DNA of 64,000 nt from Intrasporangiaceae bacterium URHB0013 (lineage in GTDB: Bacteria; Actinomycetota; Actinomycetes; Actinomycetales; Dermatophilaceae): contig JIBA01000018.1 in the NCBI GenBank assembly GCA_000620545.1, positions 162,299 through 226,298 on the forward strand. Reading direction: 5' to 3'. Below the pieces are notes generated by a model. It was not told where the DNA came from. It saw only the letters and a program-made list of their open reading frames with translations, and made no database searches. How positions within the stretch are numbered: the stretch's first letter is position 1; every line of letters begins with the position of its first letter. Positions 27,376 to 35,982 of this stretch are shown in pieces. The position numbers and the translations under genes are program-made.

Positions 27376-27561
27376 TCAATCCTCGTCCGGCGTTTGGGTG
27401 GACTCGTCCCGAGAGCGCTCCGGGTGCTCGGTGCGCGCCTCCGACTCGGCGAGTATCGCGCGGGCCTGCATCTCGGGGTCATCGCTGCCTGCCGCCTGTT
27501 CCTCCGGCAAGAGCTCAGCACGCGTCTGGATGGGGTCCTTGGAGTGATGTCCTTGGCTCAT
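27376..27561 (-). CDS. Small hydrophilic acidic protein
   Basis: A 61-residue protein MSQGHHSKDPIQTRAELLPE ending TQTPDED, rich in Glu, Asp, Arg and Gln and without hydrophobic segments. The pattern DPEMQARAILAESEARTEHP resembles a family of small conserved actinobacterial proteins of unknown role. The frame extends seven residues upstream (27582), but ATG 27561 gives the recognisable N-terminus. It is probably intrinsically disordered or helical. It lies between the HIT pseudogene and the intact IS110. Confidence 0.6.
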   Translation of the reverse strand: MSQGHHSKDPIQTRAELLPEEQAAGSDDPEMQARAILAESEARTEHPERSRDESTQTPDED

Positions 27562-27795
27562 CGCCCGACGATACCCGCGCACATGCCGTCGATGCGGCGG
27601 GGGCTCTGCGGCAGCGCGCCTGGCGGAACGCGGCCAGCCTCTGCGATGGGCTCAGCCTCGCCGGAGAGTCCACCTGACGCTCTGCTCCGCCGTCAGCTTT
27701 CCGCTTTGCCGCCACTCGAACGCATGGTCCTGCCGGCATTCACTCGATCACGCGAGGGGTCGCCGAAGGTGCGTCCAACCGGCACCCCTCTGTCG

Positions 27796-29007
27796 TCAAG
27801 AGGCAGGTTCGAGAGGCCTGTCGGCGCTGGTCTTCCTCGCTGGGATCGGTGCGGGTAGCGTCACCTGTGCGGGTCCGGGAAGTGGCTGATCCGAAGTGCC
27901 GGTGTGCGGGTGCGAGCCGGCCGCGCTGGATTCATGTGACGCCCCGCGGTGCCCTCCCGGACCCGTCTCGGCCGCCGCTCGGGTGGCGGCGTTGGCGTCG
28001 GCGATCAGCTGTCGGTAAAGGGCGTCGGAGATCCTGCGCTTCAGGCACCGCATCGCCTCGGCCCGGGTCTTACCGGCGGCGAGCTTGCGCAGGTAGTAGG
28101 CCCGGCCGGGGGTGTGGAGGCGGATCTGGGTGGTCGCGGCGATGTGGATCATGTGGTTCATCCGCCGGTTCCCGGCTCGGGAGAGCCGGTGCCGGACGAT
28201 CTCGCCGGAGGAGGCCGCGATCGGTGCGGTGCCGGTCCAGGACGCGAACCGGTTCCGGTCGGCGAACCGGGCCACGTCCCCGACGTCGGCCAGGACCCGG
28301 GCAGCGACGATCGGGCCGACACCGGACAGGTCCATCAGGCTCGAGCCAGAAGCCTTGACCATCGCCTTGAGCTCCTTGCTCAGGGCCTTGATCTTCTGGT
28401 CGAGCGCCACGAGGTCGGTCAGCTGCTCGAGCGCGAGCCTCTTTCGGACCTTGCCCGCGATGTCGCGGGGACGTACCGAGGCGAGGATCCGCTTGGCCTG
28501 CAAGGGAGTCAGGTCCTTCTTGCGCTTGCCCGGGGTCAGCTCGGAGAGCAGCCGCTGCAGCCGGTTGATGGTCTGGACCCTTTGGCGGGTCAGTTCTTGG
28601 CGGCGGTCGACCAGCATCCGCAGGGCCTCGAGCTGCTCGTCGTAGGCAAGGACTCGTAGGTCCTTGGTGCGGACCGCGACGACGGCGACGGCGTGCGCGT
28701 CGTGGGCATCGGTCTTGCGGTTGTGGCCGGTGTCGAGCGCTCGGGCTCGCGCGCTGAGCTTGGCCGGCACGTCCACGACGGGCTCGCCGTCGGCGAGGAG
28801 CCGCTGCGCCAGCGGACGGCCGGCGCCGTTGCTGCCCTCGACCGCCCAGACCCGCTCCCGGTAGGCCGCGACGTGTTTGCGCATCGCCGCATAGCCAGCC
28901 TTGTCCGTGGCGAACCGGCCCTTGCCCAGGACGCTCTCGTGTTCGTCGACGACTTCGATGGTCGCGGACAGCTTGTGGGGATCGACCCCGATGAACACCT
29001 TCGCCAT
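27796..29007 (-). CDS. IS110-family transposase (DEDD recombinase), intact
   Basis: A 403-residue transposase. The N-terminal RuvC-like DEDD domain is marked by VFIGVDPHKLSATIEVVD, VWAVEGSNGAGRPLAQRL and KTDAHDAHAVA. A coiled-coil middle (residues about 115-240) and the C-terminal IS116/IS110/IS902 domain follow, with LSGVGPIVAARVLADVGDV, FASWTGTAPIAASSGEIVR and the catalytic Ser region. Length is normal for the family and no frameshift is seen. IS110 elements lack classical inverted repeats and make no clear target duplication. The noncoding flank upstream of the start (29008-29295) is discussed separately as a candidate bridge-RNA locus. The last 60 residues are Pro/Ser/Thr-rich and look non-essential. 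Confidence 0.92.
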   Translation of the reverse strand: MAKVFIGVDPHKLSATIEVVDEHESVLGKGRFATDKAGYAAMRKHVAAYRERVWAVEGSNGAGRPLAQRLLADGEPVVDVPAKLSARARALDTGHNRKTDAHDAHAVAVVAVRTKDLRVLAYDEQLEALRMLVDRRQELTRQRVQTINRLQRLLSELTPGKRKKDLTPLQAKRILASVRPRDIAGKVRKRLALEQLTDLVALDQKIKALSKELKAMVKASGSSLMDLSGVGPIVAARVLADVGDVARFADRNRFASWTGTAPIAASSGEIVRHRLSRAGNRRMNHMIHIAATTQIRLHTPGRAYYLRKLAAGKTRAEAMRCLKRRISDALYRQLIADANAATRAAAETGPGGHRGASHESSAAGSHPHTGTSDQPLPGPAQVTLPAPIPARKTSADRPLEPAS

Positions 29008-29295
29008 TCCACTACCTCGCCTCGTGATGGACCTGTAGGGATTGCGAGGCGGGCAGTGCTACTGAGAGCTGGGCAGACCCCTCTGGAGCCACACCTCACG
29101 GGCGGTGCCCGACGGGAGAGCAAACCGGTTAAGAGCCACACCAGTCACGCTGGTGGGCAGCCGCGAGGAGAGCTTCCCGCCGGGCACCTGGACCGAGTCT
29201 GGCCAGACACCGGCCCTACCGACAATCGTCTAGTAGCCGCGGAGAGCAATGGGCCCAGATACGGCTACTCCGCTGGACTTGGACGGCACCGACCG
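29008..29295 (-). ncRNA. Candidate bridge-RNA region at the 5' flank of the IS110 transposase
   Basis: No gene is present in these 288 bases. On the minus strand, upstream of the transposase, AGTAGCCG (29269-29262) pairs with CGGCTACT (29239-29232), and CACCAG pairs with CTGGTG across a five-base loop near 29138-29154. IS110-subgroup elements are known to encode a structured bridge RNA in this flank that guides target choice. The element's outer boundary, and therefore the RNA's limits, cannot be fixed from one copy. Confidence 0.4.
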
Positions 29296-29889
29296 TCAGG
29301 AGGTCGCGCCGAGTCGGTGTCGCACCACCCTCCGGCGCACGGTGGGCGATGCCTCGACCTCGTAGCCGGCGTCGAGGAAGACCTGGAGCAGCCCGACCGA
29401 CGCCTCGTCCCAGATCACGGTCTTCCCCGGTGGCTGCTCGGTGGGGTAGCCCTCAAGGACGCGAGCGCCGACCTGCCTGCCGTACTCGACGGTTGCGGCG
29501 GCGAGCTCGTACATCAGTCCCTGTCGACGGAAGCCCTTACGCACGACGAAGCAGGTGACCGACCAGACGCCCTCGAGGTCGGGGTCCATCCGCATCCACG
29601 ACTTCTGCCGGGTCCAGATCCTCGGGTAGTTCTCCCGCGGCTCGACCGCGACCCAGCCGGCCGGCTCGCCGTCGAGGTACCCGACGAGGCCTGACGTGGG
29701 GCCGGTCGTGTCGCAGCCGGCTTGCTCCAGGAGCGCGGCATCGCGCTCGTCCTGAGTCGTGTCGCGCCAGATCCAGCCCGGGACCTTGAGCGCCTGGCAG
29801 CGGCACCTGCGGGCGCCGCCGGCGTCGAACACGGCATCGACGTCCTCGCTCGTCGCGTCGTTGGCCGGTCGCCAGCTGAACTCGGGCAC
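29296..29889 (-). CDS. GNAT-family N-acetyltransferase
   Basis: A 197-residue acetyltransferase-like protein. FSWRPANDATSEDVDAVF is N-terminal, a Cys-rich CRCQALKVPGW follows, then GLVGYLDGEPAGWVAVEPR (GNAT strands), VTCFVVRKGFRRQGLMYELA (the acetyl-CoA binding motif A, R-x-x-G-x-M) and VLEGYPTE further on. These match the GNAT group of about 190-200 residues with the CRCQ motif common in actinobacteria. The acceptor is unknown. Its stop lies at the flank of the IS110 element, so the insertion landed just beyond the gene and left it intact. Confidence 0.85.
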   Translation of the reverse strand: MPEFSWRPANDATSEDVDAVFDAGGARRCRCQALKVPGWIWRDTTQDERDAALLEQAGCDTTGPTSGLVGYLDGEPAGWVAVEPRENYPRIWTRQKSWMRMDPDLEGVWSVTCFVVRKGFRRQGLMYELAAATVEYGRQVGARVLEGYPTEQPPGKTVIWDEASVGLLQVFLDAGYEVEASPTVRRRVVRHRLGATS

Positions 29890-30243
29890 ACCACGAGACT
29901 AGTGGCGGGCCGCCGACCGTAACGACCCCGTGACTGTCGATCCGTGACCTCGTCGATGCGTCACACCGCCAGTCGGGCGTGGCTCCGGTCGACGCGACAT
30001 CCCCGGCGATGCGACTACCGGGCGACCCTGCACAGCCGGGCCACGGTCTAGGACAGCAGCGGCGCCGAGGAGCGCCGAGGCAAAGGAGGTGCCGCCAGAC
30101 ATCCACTTGCCGAGTTCGGTCCGGCCAGTCAGAACGCGACCGACGCAGCGGAGCGCGCGGTTGGCGGACATTGCGGTACGCGCTGCCAACGGTTCAGAGC
30201 GGCCCTGACCCGAGCGAGCCGCCGTGCGCTTGCCGAGGGTGCA
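29890..30243. other. 354-bp intergenic region without recognised gene
   Basis: This separates the GNAT start from the 3' end of the truncated P450. A minus-strand frame of about 90 residues (to 30189) has no family resemblance and no good ribosome-binding site. The region may hold the GNAT promoter; no convincing -35/-10 pair was seen. Confidence 0.4.
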
Positions 30244-31290
30244 TCATCCGCCGTCCAGCAGGACGGGAACGGCTGGAAGACCGTAGATGAAGGAGAGCTG
30301 TGCTCCCGTGACCCGGCATGGCTCAGCCGCGCGCAGCCGAGGAAACCGAACAGCGAGCCGGTGCAGGGCCGTTCGCAGCTCGACGCGCGCCAGCTCGGCA
30401 CCGATGCACCGATGCAGCCCGTGACCGAACGCTAGATGACTCCGAGGCCCCCGATCCGGCATGAAGTGGGGGGCCGAGTCACCGAACCTTGCGTCACGGT
30501 TAGCTGCGCTGAGCGAGCAGACGACTAGGACACCGGCGAGGATCTGCTCGCCACCGAGTTCCGCCTCGGTGAGGGCCACCCGAGGAAACGCCACCTGCAC
30601 GACGGAGCTGTATCGCAGTAGCTCCTCGACCCAGCCGTCCACATCGTCACGGCCACCCCTTCGAAGGACGCCGGCCGCCGCGAGGTCCGTTGCGAGCAGA
30701 TGACCGCCGAGCGCGATGGCGCTCGCCGTGGACTCGAGTCCTCCGGTCCACAAACCGTCGGCCAGGCCTGCGATCTGGGTGTCAGTCAGCTCGGTGCCGT
30801 GATCGCGCACGAGGCGACCAATGAGCCCAGGTCCTGGTTGCTCACGTTGACGGCGCACGATGTCGAGGAAGTGCGCGATCGCGTCGGACATCGATCCGAA
30901 AGGGCCGGAGCCGGATTCCACGAGGCTGAACCGTGGGGAGCTGAGTCGATGGAGCGCGGCGTGGTCATCCTCATCCAGACCCAGCATCACGGAGATGGTG
31001 CGCGAGGCGACCGGACGAGCCAGGTGTGGCAAGAGATCGACGGGGTCACCATCTGCCCCCAACTCGGAGAGGCCATCCAGGGCTTGCTCGACGATCCCTT
31101 CGATGAGCGGCTGCAGGTCCAAGAGCCGGCGCCCGGTGAACTCGGGGACGAGCAGGCGGCGCAACCGCGTGTGCTCGGGTGGGTCGCTGACAGTTGGGTC
31201 GTGACGCAGGGTCTGGCGGGTCCCTTCACCACGAACTCCCCGATGAAGGCTGAGGTGGCGCAACAGCTCGCGGACCCGTCGCGAGCAGTC
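30244..31290 (-). pseudogene. 5'-truncated and frameshifted cytochrome P450
   Basis: The minus strand encodes the C-terminal three quarters of a P450: DPPEHTRLRRLLVPEFTGRR, the I-helix GLWTGGLEST, the K-helix EELLRYSS (ExxR), and the heme-binding loop FGHGLHRCIGAELARVE with its Cys. Upstream of about 31215 P450-like pieces alternate between two frames (GVAVTARDG, VRELLRH, GEFVVKGPAR), then similarity vanishes where an FtsX permease fragment on the other strand begins. The first 60-80 residues and the start codon are missing. No ferredoxin partner is adjacent. A functional enzyme is unlikely despite the intact heme site. Confidence 0.78.
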
Positions 31291-32085
31291 ACAGCGACCC
31301 CGGTCGCGATCTTCCGACACGTCGTCGAGGGGGCCGAGGCGCATGGTCTCAGCGACGTCAACGTCATCGCCTACCGCCCGGAAGGTGTCGTCGCGCCTCG
31401 ACCGACGGCTGGTCGGCCTCCTCGCGCCGACGGTGAGGTCGCGGTGGACGACAGCTTGGGCGTCCCCCTCGGAGCGACCCTGACGCTCGCCGGCGTCCGG
31501 CTCGCGGTGGTCGGAACCGTTGCGGGGCTGACCTACAACGGGGGGACACCGACCGTGATCATGACGCTTTCTCAAGGCCAGTCCATCGCCTATGACGGCG
31601 AGGATATGGCCAGCGCGATTGTGATGCAGGGCAGCCCAGCGGTCCTCCCGCCGGAACTTGCGGTCATGACGCCGCGTGAGGTGCGTGACGACCTGCGCCG
31701 CCCACTGCAGGTCGCGACGCGAACCCTTGGCCTCCTCTCCCTCTTGCTGTGGCTCGTGGCCGGCAGCATCGTGGCTTTCGTCTGCTACCTCTCGGCCCTG
31801 GACCGGTTGCGCGACGTGGCCGTTCTCAAGGCCATCGGTGCCGCTTCGTGGCGGCTGTGCGCGACCCCGCTCATCGAGGGCCTCGTCGTGTCCCTTGGTG
31901 CGGCGGCCGGTGCGATCGTCCTCGCGTGGGGACTCGTGCCCGCCTTCCCACTGACCATCAGCCTCGGCCTGTCCGCCTGCCTCGTGCTCGCGGTGGTGGA
32001 GGTCGGCCTCGGCATCATCGCGAGCCTTGCCGGTATCGCGCGGGTCCTCCGGGTCGACCCCGCGCTTGCCCTGGCTGGGGCCTAG
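31270..32085 (+). pseudogene. 5'-truncated FtsX-like ABC permease (MacB/LolC-type) fragment
   Basis: Reading from about ADPSRAVTATPVAIFRHVVE through DVNVIAYRPEGVVAPRPTAG and GVPLGATLTLAGVRLAVVGT, the frame gives the second half of an extracytoplasmic MacB-like domain. Three C-terminal transmembrane helices of an FtsX permease follow (LLSLLLWLVAGSIVAFVCYL; LRDVAVLKAIGAASW is the classical cytoplasmic loop), ending properly at 32085. The N-terminal helix and half the periplasmic domain are missing and replaced by the oppositely oriented P450 remnant. No partner ATPase is present. A product would need an artificial start and is not expected to work. Confidence 0.75.
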
Positions 32086-32284
32086 ACGACGTCACCCGTC
32101 CGTCGACACGTGATGGAGCAAGGACGCGCCTGGGGCCGATGCGATCCTTGGCGAATACATGGAGAGGCGAGGTGCGTCTTTCCGACACCAGTCGACTCTC
32201 CACGCGGCGGCGCAGGCATCTGTACCGCCCCACCTGGCAGCAGCAGAATGGGAGCGTCATAGAGCGGAGAGTGGGGTCAGCCGA

Positions 32285-32902
32285 ATGTCGTCAACCGTCG
32301 ACTTGGCATACCCGTTCGCGGGCCGCTGGCTGACCCAGAACAGCCCTGCGAACCGCGCACCCAGTCACGGCACCGCGCTGTTCGCTACGTCATTTGCGAT
32401 TGACTTCGTCCCTGTCAACGAGGCAGGGCGAACAGCACCAGTCACGTTCGGGTCGCTTCTGCGCCCCGAACCAGCAGAGCGGTTTCCAGGCTTCGGGCGC
32501 CCGATCCTCACACCCGTCCATGGCCTGGTCGTGGCCGTGCATGACACGGCGCCTGATCACCATGCCTTCCGTGGGCTGCCGTCCGTTGGCTATGCCCTCT
32601 CGCAGCGCCGCCGGGCAGCAGCGGGTTGGGTGGCGTTGGCTGGCAACTACGTGATGATCCAAACGCGTGAACACGTGGTGATCGCGGTGTGCCACCTGCA
32701 ACACCGCAGCGTCCAGGCGCAGCTTGGGCAGAGCGTTCGGGTGGGCGAGCGGCTGGGGAAATGCGGCAACTCAGGCAACAGCACCGAACCGCATGTCCAC
32801 CTTCAGGCCATCGACCGCGTGGACGTGCTGCACGCCTGCGCTGTGCCCCTCACCTTCGGCGGCCGCCTCCCCCGCAACGGCGAAATCATCGACGCGGTGT
32901 AA
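32285..32902 (+). CDS. M23-family (LytM-like) peptidase domain protein
   Basis: A 205-residue protein from ATG 32285 (MSSTVDLAYPFAGRWLTQNS); a longer frame from 32159 is possible. HGTALFATSFAIDFVPV and PILTPVHGLVVAVHD lead to the beta-barrel core; CHLQHRSVQAQLGQSVRVGE and CGNSGNSTEPHVHLQ carry the conserved H-x-H and glycine pattern of M23 peptidases. No signal peptide is seen, so it is either cytoplasmic or exported by an unusual route, and the first Zn ligand His may be altered. It stands alone. Peptidoglycan endopeptidase activity is plausible but unproven. Confidence 0.75.
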   Translation: MSSTVDLAYPFAGRWLTQNSPANRAPSHGTALFATSFAIDFVPVNEAGRTAPVTFGSLLRPEPAERFPGFGRPILTPVHGLVVAVHDTAPDHHAFRGLPSVGYALSQRRRAAAGWVALAGNYVMIQTREHVVIAVCHLQHRSVQAQLGQSVRVGERLGKCGNSGNSTEPHVHLQAIDRVDVLHACAVPLTFGGRLPRNGEIIDAV

Positions 32903-33254
32903 AGGCAACCCTCCCACCGCGACAAACCCAAGCGCCCTACCGTGCGTCTAACCCCGCAAGACGGGCGAGGACGACGGACGCCACGGCCCCACCTGCGCGC
33001 CCCTTCCACGTCGGCTCACGGCAGCACGCCTCTCTCCAGTCGACTGAGGTGACCACCAGAATTCGGCGCAAGTGACTAGTCCTGACTTGCGCAGATCTTG
33101 CGCCAAACCATCCTCAGGGGCTATTTCGGGAGGGGGTTGTGCACTCGTAGTGTCTTCGCATGGGCCCGGGGGGTCCGCATGATCGGGGCCGGTGGGACGG
33201 CCCCGGTCGGCTCGGCAGTCATGGGAGGCGCCGGGCCGGGGAGGGGTGGTTGTC
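32903..33254. other. WhiB upstream region with phased CTTGCGC heptamers
   Basis: CTTGCGC occurs at 33086 and 33097 (11-bp period), and an inverted copy (GGCGCAAG) lies at 33065-33072. Such spacing puts the sites on the same DNA face and suggests an operator, about 150 bp before the WhiB start. No reading frame with protein character is present here. Confidence 0.4.
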
Positions 33255-33554
33255 ATGAGTGCGGTCGCAACGGTAGATCTGTGGGTGGGCGAGTGGGCCA
33301 GGGAAGCCAACTGTGGCGGCCAGGACCCTGAGGCGTTGTTCGTCCGGGGCAAGGCCCAGCACGACGCGAAGGCGGTCTGCAAGACGTGTCCGGTCCTCGC
33401 GCAGTGCCTGGCTGAGGCCTTGGACAGCAGGACGGAGTTCGGTGTCTGGGGAGGCATGACCGAGCGGGAGCGCCGAGCGCTGCTCCGGAAGCGGCCGGAC
33501 ATCACCTCGTGGAAGTCGGCCCTTCGGGCAGGAATGGCGTCACAGGCGAGGTAG
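33255..33554 (+). CDS. WhiB-family iron-sulfur transcriptional regulator
   Basis: A 99-residue WhiB-like protein. The four [4Fe-4S] cysteines are Cys20, Cys42, Cys45 and Cys51 (CKTCPVLAQC), followed by FGVWGGMTERERRALLRKR, the G[VI]WGG turn that contacts the housekeeping sigma factor. ATG 33255, preceded by GAGGGG, gives the family-typical N-terminus. Wbl proteins respond to redox or nitric oxide and tune development, redox or antibiotic-resistance genes. The long upstream region with phased repeats suggests it is itself regulated. The neighbouring genes do not reveal its regulon. Confidence 0.92.
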   Translation: MSAVATVDLWVGEWAREANCGGQDPEALFVRGKAQHDAKAVCKTCPVLAQCLAEALDSRTEFGVWGGMTERERRALLRKRPDITSWKSALRAGMASQAR

Positions 33555-33986
33555 CGACCTTGTCGGCCATCATCTGCTCGAGGAGTCAAGCTCCTCGTTG
33601 GCGTGATCCCCGAAGTGGCCGACCACGACGACTACCTGTCAAGTGATGAGGTGGGCTCCATACTGGGCCCGCCCGACCTTGCCCACAGAGCCTTCCGTGT
33701 CCCGGAGGACAGATATCTTCGCCTCCACGCCGCCGACCTAACAGGCGCCAGCGCACTTGGAGGGCGCTGTCCTGAACGTGTGCCGTAGCCAGACGGCCAC
33801 GGCTTTCATCCCGCCAACCGTCGTGAGCACCTCGGGGCCTCGTTCCTCGCAGGCCTGATCGAAACGCTGGCGCAGTGCGACGACCGTTGATGCGAGCCTT
33901 GCTGATGATGACTTGCTTGGAGCAAAGCCACAGTTCCGTCGCGGTGTGGCGTATCACAACGCTCCACTCATGGGCTTGCGGACGTA
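33555..33986. other. 432-bp region without a recognisable gene
   Basis: Frames on both strands (a 61-residue one starting at 33603 and a 123-residue antisense one) show no family features and conflicting frames, consistent with decayed coding DNA. The base composition is slightly lower in GC than that of the flanking genes. Confidence 0.4.
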
Positions 33987-35255
33987 TCAGCCCGACCTCA
34001 AGAGTGCCTCGGCCTCGTCGGCCGCTGACCGCCCGGTCCTGGCTTCCTCGGCGAGCACGACGGCGAAGTCCCTCGCCGCTTGCCGGTACTGCGGGTTCTC
34101 GAGCACGCGACGCAGCGCGGCTGCGATCCGCTCCGGCGGCGCCGACCGCTCAACTCGGACGCCCGCCCCCAGCCGCAGGAGTCGGACGGTGTTGTCCTTC
34201 TGGTCCCGTCCCATCGGGAGGCAGACGAGAGGTACCCCCGCAGCCAGCGTCTTGAGCACGGTTCCATGGCCGGCGTGGGTGATGACCGCGGCCGCCTTGG
34301 GCAGGATCTGTCCGTGTGCAGCGGTCTGGACGACCCGCACGTTCGCCGGGGCGGGCACGGACTCAGGGCTGACGGCCCGGCCGGTTGTCATCAGGCCCTG
34401 GACCGGCAGGCGACCCAGAGCGGCCGCGATGCGGGTGAGGGTCTCCGTCTGGTTCTGGTAGATGGAGCTCAGGGCGACCAAGACGAGCGGACGCGTCTCC
34501 GCGGCCGCGTCGTGCCAGTCCCCCGCCCAGCTGGGGTCGTCGAGCTGGGGTCCGACGTAGCGGACGTTGGCAGGCAGGTGGGGGGTGGCGAAGTCGAACG
34601 AAGGGCTCGTCAGGACCAGCACCCTGGGGCTGCGATCGAGCAGCTCGAACATCCCGCCGACCGGGTCAAGGCCGTACGAGGCGCGAACCGCGTTGAGGTG
34701 CGGCGTCATTCCCCCGGTGGCGCGGTGGATCGCGTACCGGGCCACCGCGTCACGAGCCTTGCCCAGCCGCCCCGCGGCCGGAGACCAGCCGGTGCCGAAG
34801 GGTGGCAGACCAGGGGTCGGACGCACGTAGACGTTGGCCAGCATGGCAGCGAAGGGCAGCCGGCTCGCTTCCGCGCCGATCAGGATGCCGGGCACCATCC
34901 CCTCGACGAGAAGGGCATCCGCAGGGTGACTCGCGACGGTGTCCAACAGGTCACCCGCGAAGAACCCCGCGGGGCCACCGAGCAAGCGCCGCTTCGCCTC
35001 GCGCAGCTGTCGCAGCGGGCTGCCCCGCTCGAGCTCAGCCATCAACTCGGTCTGCTCGGCGACGGAACTGACATGCGGCGCCGTCCGCCAGGCGGTGAAG
35101 GTACACCCGGCCGCTTGGGCAGCGTCCTCCGCGGTGGGATCGGCCAGGACGTGGACCAGATGCCCACGCCTGACCAGCTCGGCAGCCACGCCCATGACCG
35201 GCGGAAGAGTGCCGCCACCGTCAATGGCGGCCACGAGAAATCGCGACGGGACCAC
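33987..35255 (-). CDS. GT1-type glycosyltransferase (macrolide/UGT-like)
   Basis: A 422-residue GT-B enzyme. The N-terminal acceptor half begins MVPSRFLVAAIDGGGTLPPV with GHLVHVLADP. The C-terminal nucleotide-sugar half carries LVLVALSSIYQNQTETLTRI, VRVVQTAAHGQILPKAAAVI, and THAGHGTVLKTLAAGVPLVC followed by MGRDQKDN, the GT1 donor-binding signature. The family glycosylates hydrophobic acceptors such as macrolides, lipids or flavonoids. It is a lone gene without sugar-biosynthesis partners, so a detoxifying or lipid-modifying role is as likely as antibiotic synthesis. Confidence 0.87.
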   Translation of the reverse strand: MVPSRFLVAAIDGGGTLPPVMGVAAELVRRGHLVHVLADPTAEDAAQAAGCTFTAWRTAPHVSSVAEQTELMAELERGSPLRQLREAKRRLLGGPAGFFAGDLLDTVASHPADALLVEGMVPGILIGAEASRLPFAAMLANVYVRPTPGLPPFGTGWSPAAGRLGKARDAVARYAIHRATGGMTPHLNAVRASYGLDPVGGMFELLDRSPRVLVLTSPSFDFATPHLPANVRYVGPQLDDPSWAGDWHDAAAETRPLVLVALSSIYQNQTETLTRIAAALGRLPVQGLMTTGRAVSPESVPAPANVRVVQTAAHGQILPKAAAVITHAGHGTVLKTLAAGVPLVCLPMGRDQKDNTVRLLRLGAGVRVERSAPPERIAAALRRVLENPQYRQAARDFAVVLAEEARTGRSAADEAEALLRSG

Positions 35256-35492
35256 AACCCATTGTGCTTCCCGCGCTGGACTCAGAACGAGCCGGCCACG
35301 ACCCGCCGCTCAACCGAAACCCGCCCGACGTCGATGGGGACCTGCGGTTCACTGCGGTGACGCAACGTCCGAAGCGGCATCAGACAGCAGCGTGGACGCA
35401 GGCCGTCTCGCCTTCTGACGATAAGCGCCACTCGCTCACATTCACAGCGTGCCAGAGCGCTCCCGGGACTGATCAAAGGTCGTGGCCAAAGT

Positions 35493-35889
35493 GGATGAGT
35501 CGGCCGATACGCCGGGTTCTGTTCCGCGTCCCCGTTACCGGTGACGCAGCGACGGCCATCCATCTAGGCCGGCCATTGCTGGCCGGCTCGAGCGTCCTAC
35601 CCGCACACTCGACCGGGCCGGTCTTCCCGATGCCGGGGGCATCGATCGTGCGCTGTCTGGACTTGCTCCGGGTGGGGTTTACCGAGCCGCTCCAGTCACC
35701 TGGAGCGCTGGTGGTCTCTTACACCACCGTTTCACCCTTACCGGCTGCCGAAGCCGCCGGCGGTCTGTTCTCTGTGGCACTGTCCCGCGGGTCACCCCGG
35801 GTGGCTGTTGGCCACCACCCTGCCCTGTGGAGCCCGGACGTTCCTCGGCAGGACCGAAGCCCTGACGCGACCGTCTGGCCGACTCATCC
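35493..35889 (-). ncRNA. rnpB: RNase P RNA (type A)
   Basis: The minus strand carries the conserved P RNA blocks GAGGAACGTCCGGGCTCC, AGGGTGAAACGGTGGTG followed by TAAGAGACCACCA, GTAAACCCCACCCGGAGCAA and GCCACAGAGAACAGACCGCC. Ends are set by the P1 helix: GGATGAGTCGGCC at the 5' end (35889-35877) and its exact complement GGCCGACTCATCC at the 3' end (35505-35493), 13 bp. The RNA is the catalytic part of the tRNA 5'-end processing enzyme. TATGCT (35902-35897) seven bases upstream is a good -10 element. Length of about 397 nt is usual for actinobacteria. Confidence 0.95.
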
Positions 35890-35982
35890 GGGCACCAGCA
35901 TAGGGGGCGTATGCCGTCCGCTTCGTCAGTGCCCACAGGGCGTCGCGCCACCTACCGCCCCGGCCCCTCCTCCCCGCTCGAC

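Noticed and set aside
29296..35255. Natural product cluster (P450, glycosyltransferase, WhiB)
   Set aside because: The P450 is truncated and frameshifted, and no core synthase or sugar genes exist in the window.
34080..35360. Plus-strand open frame antisense to the glycosyltransferase
   Set aside because: No family features, whereas the minus strand gives a clear GT-B enzyme.
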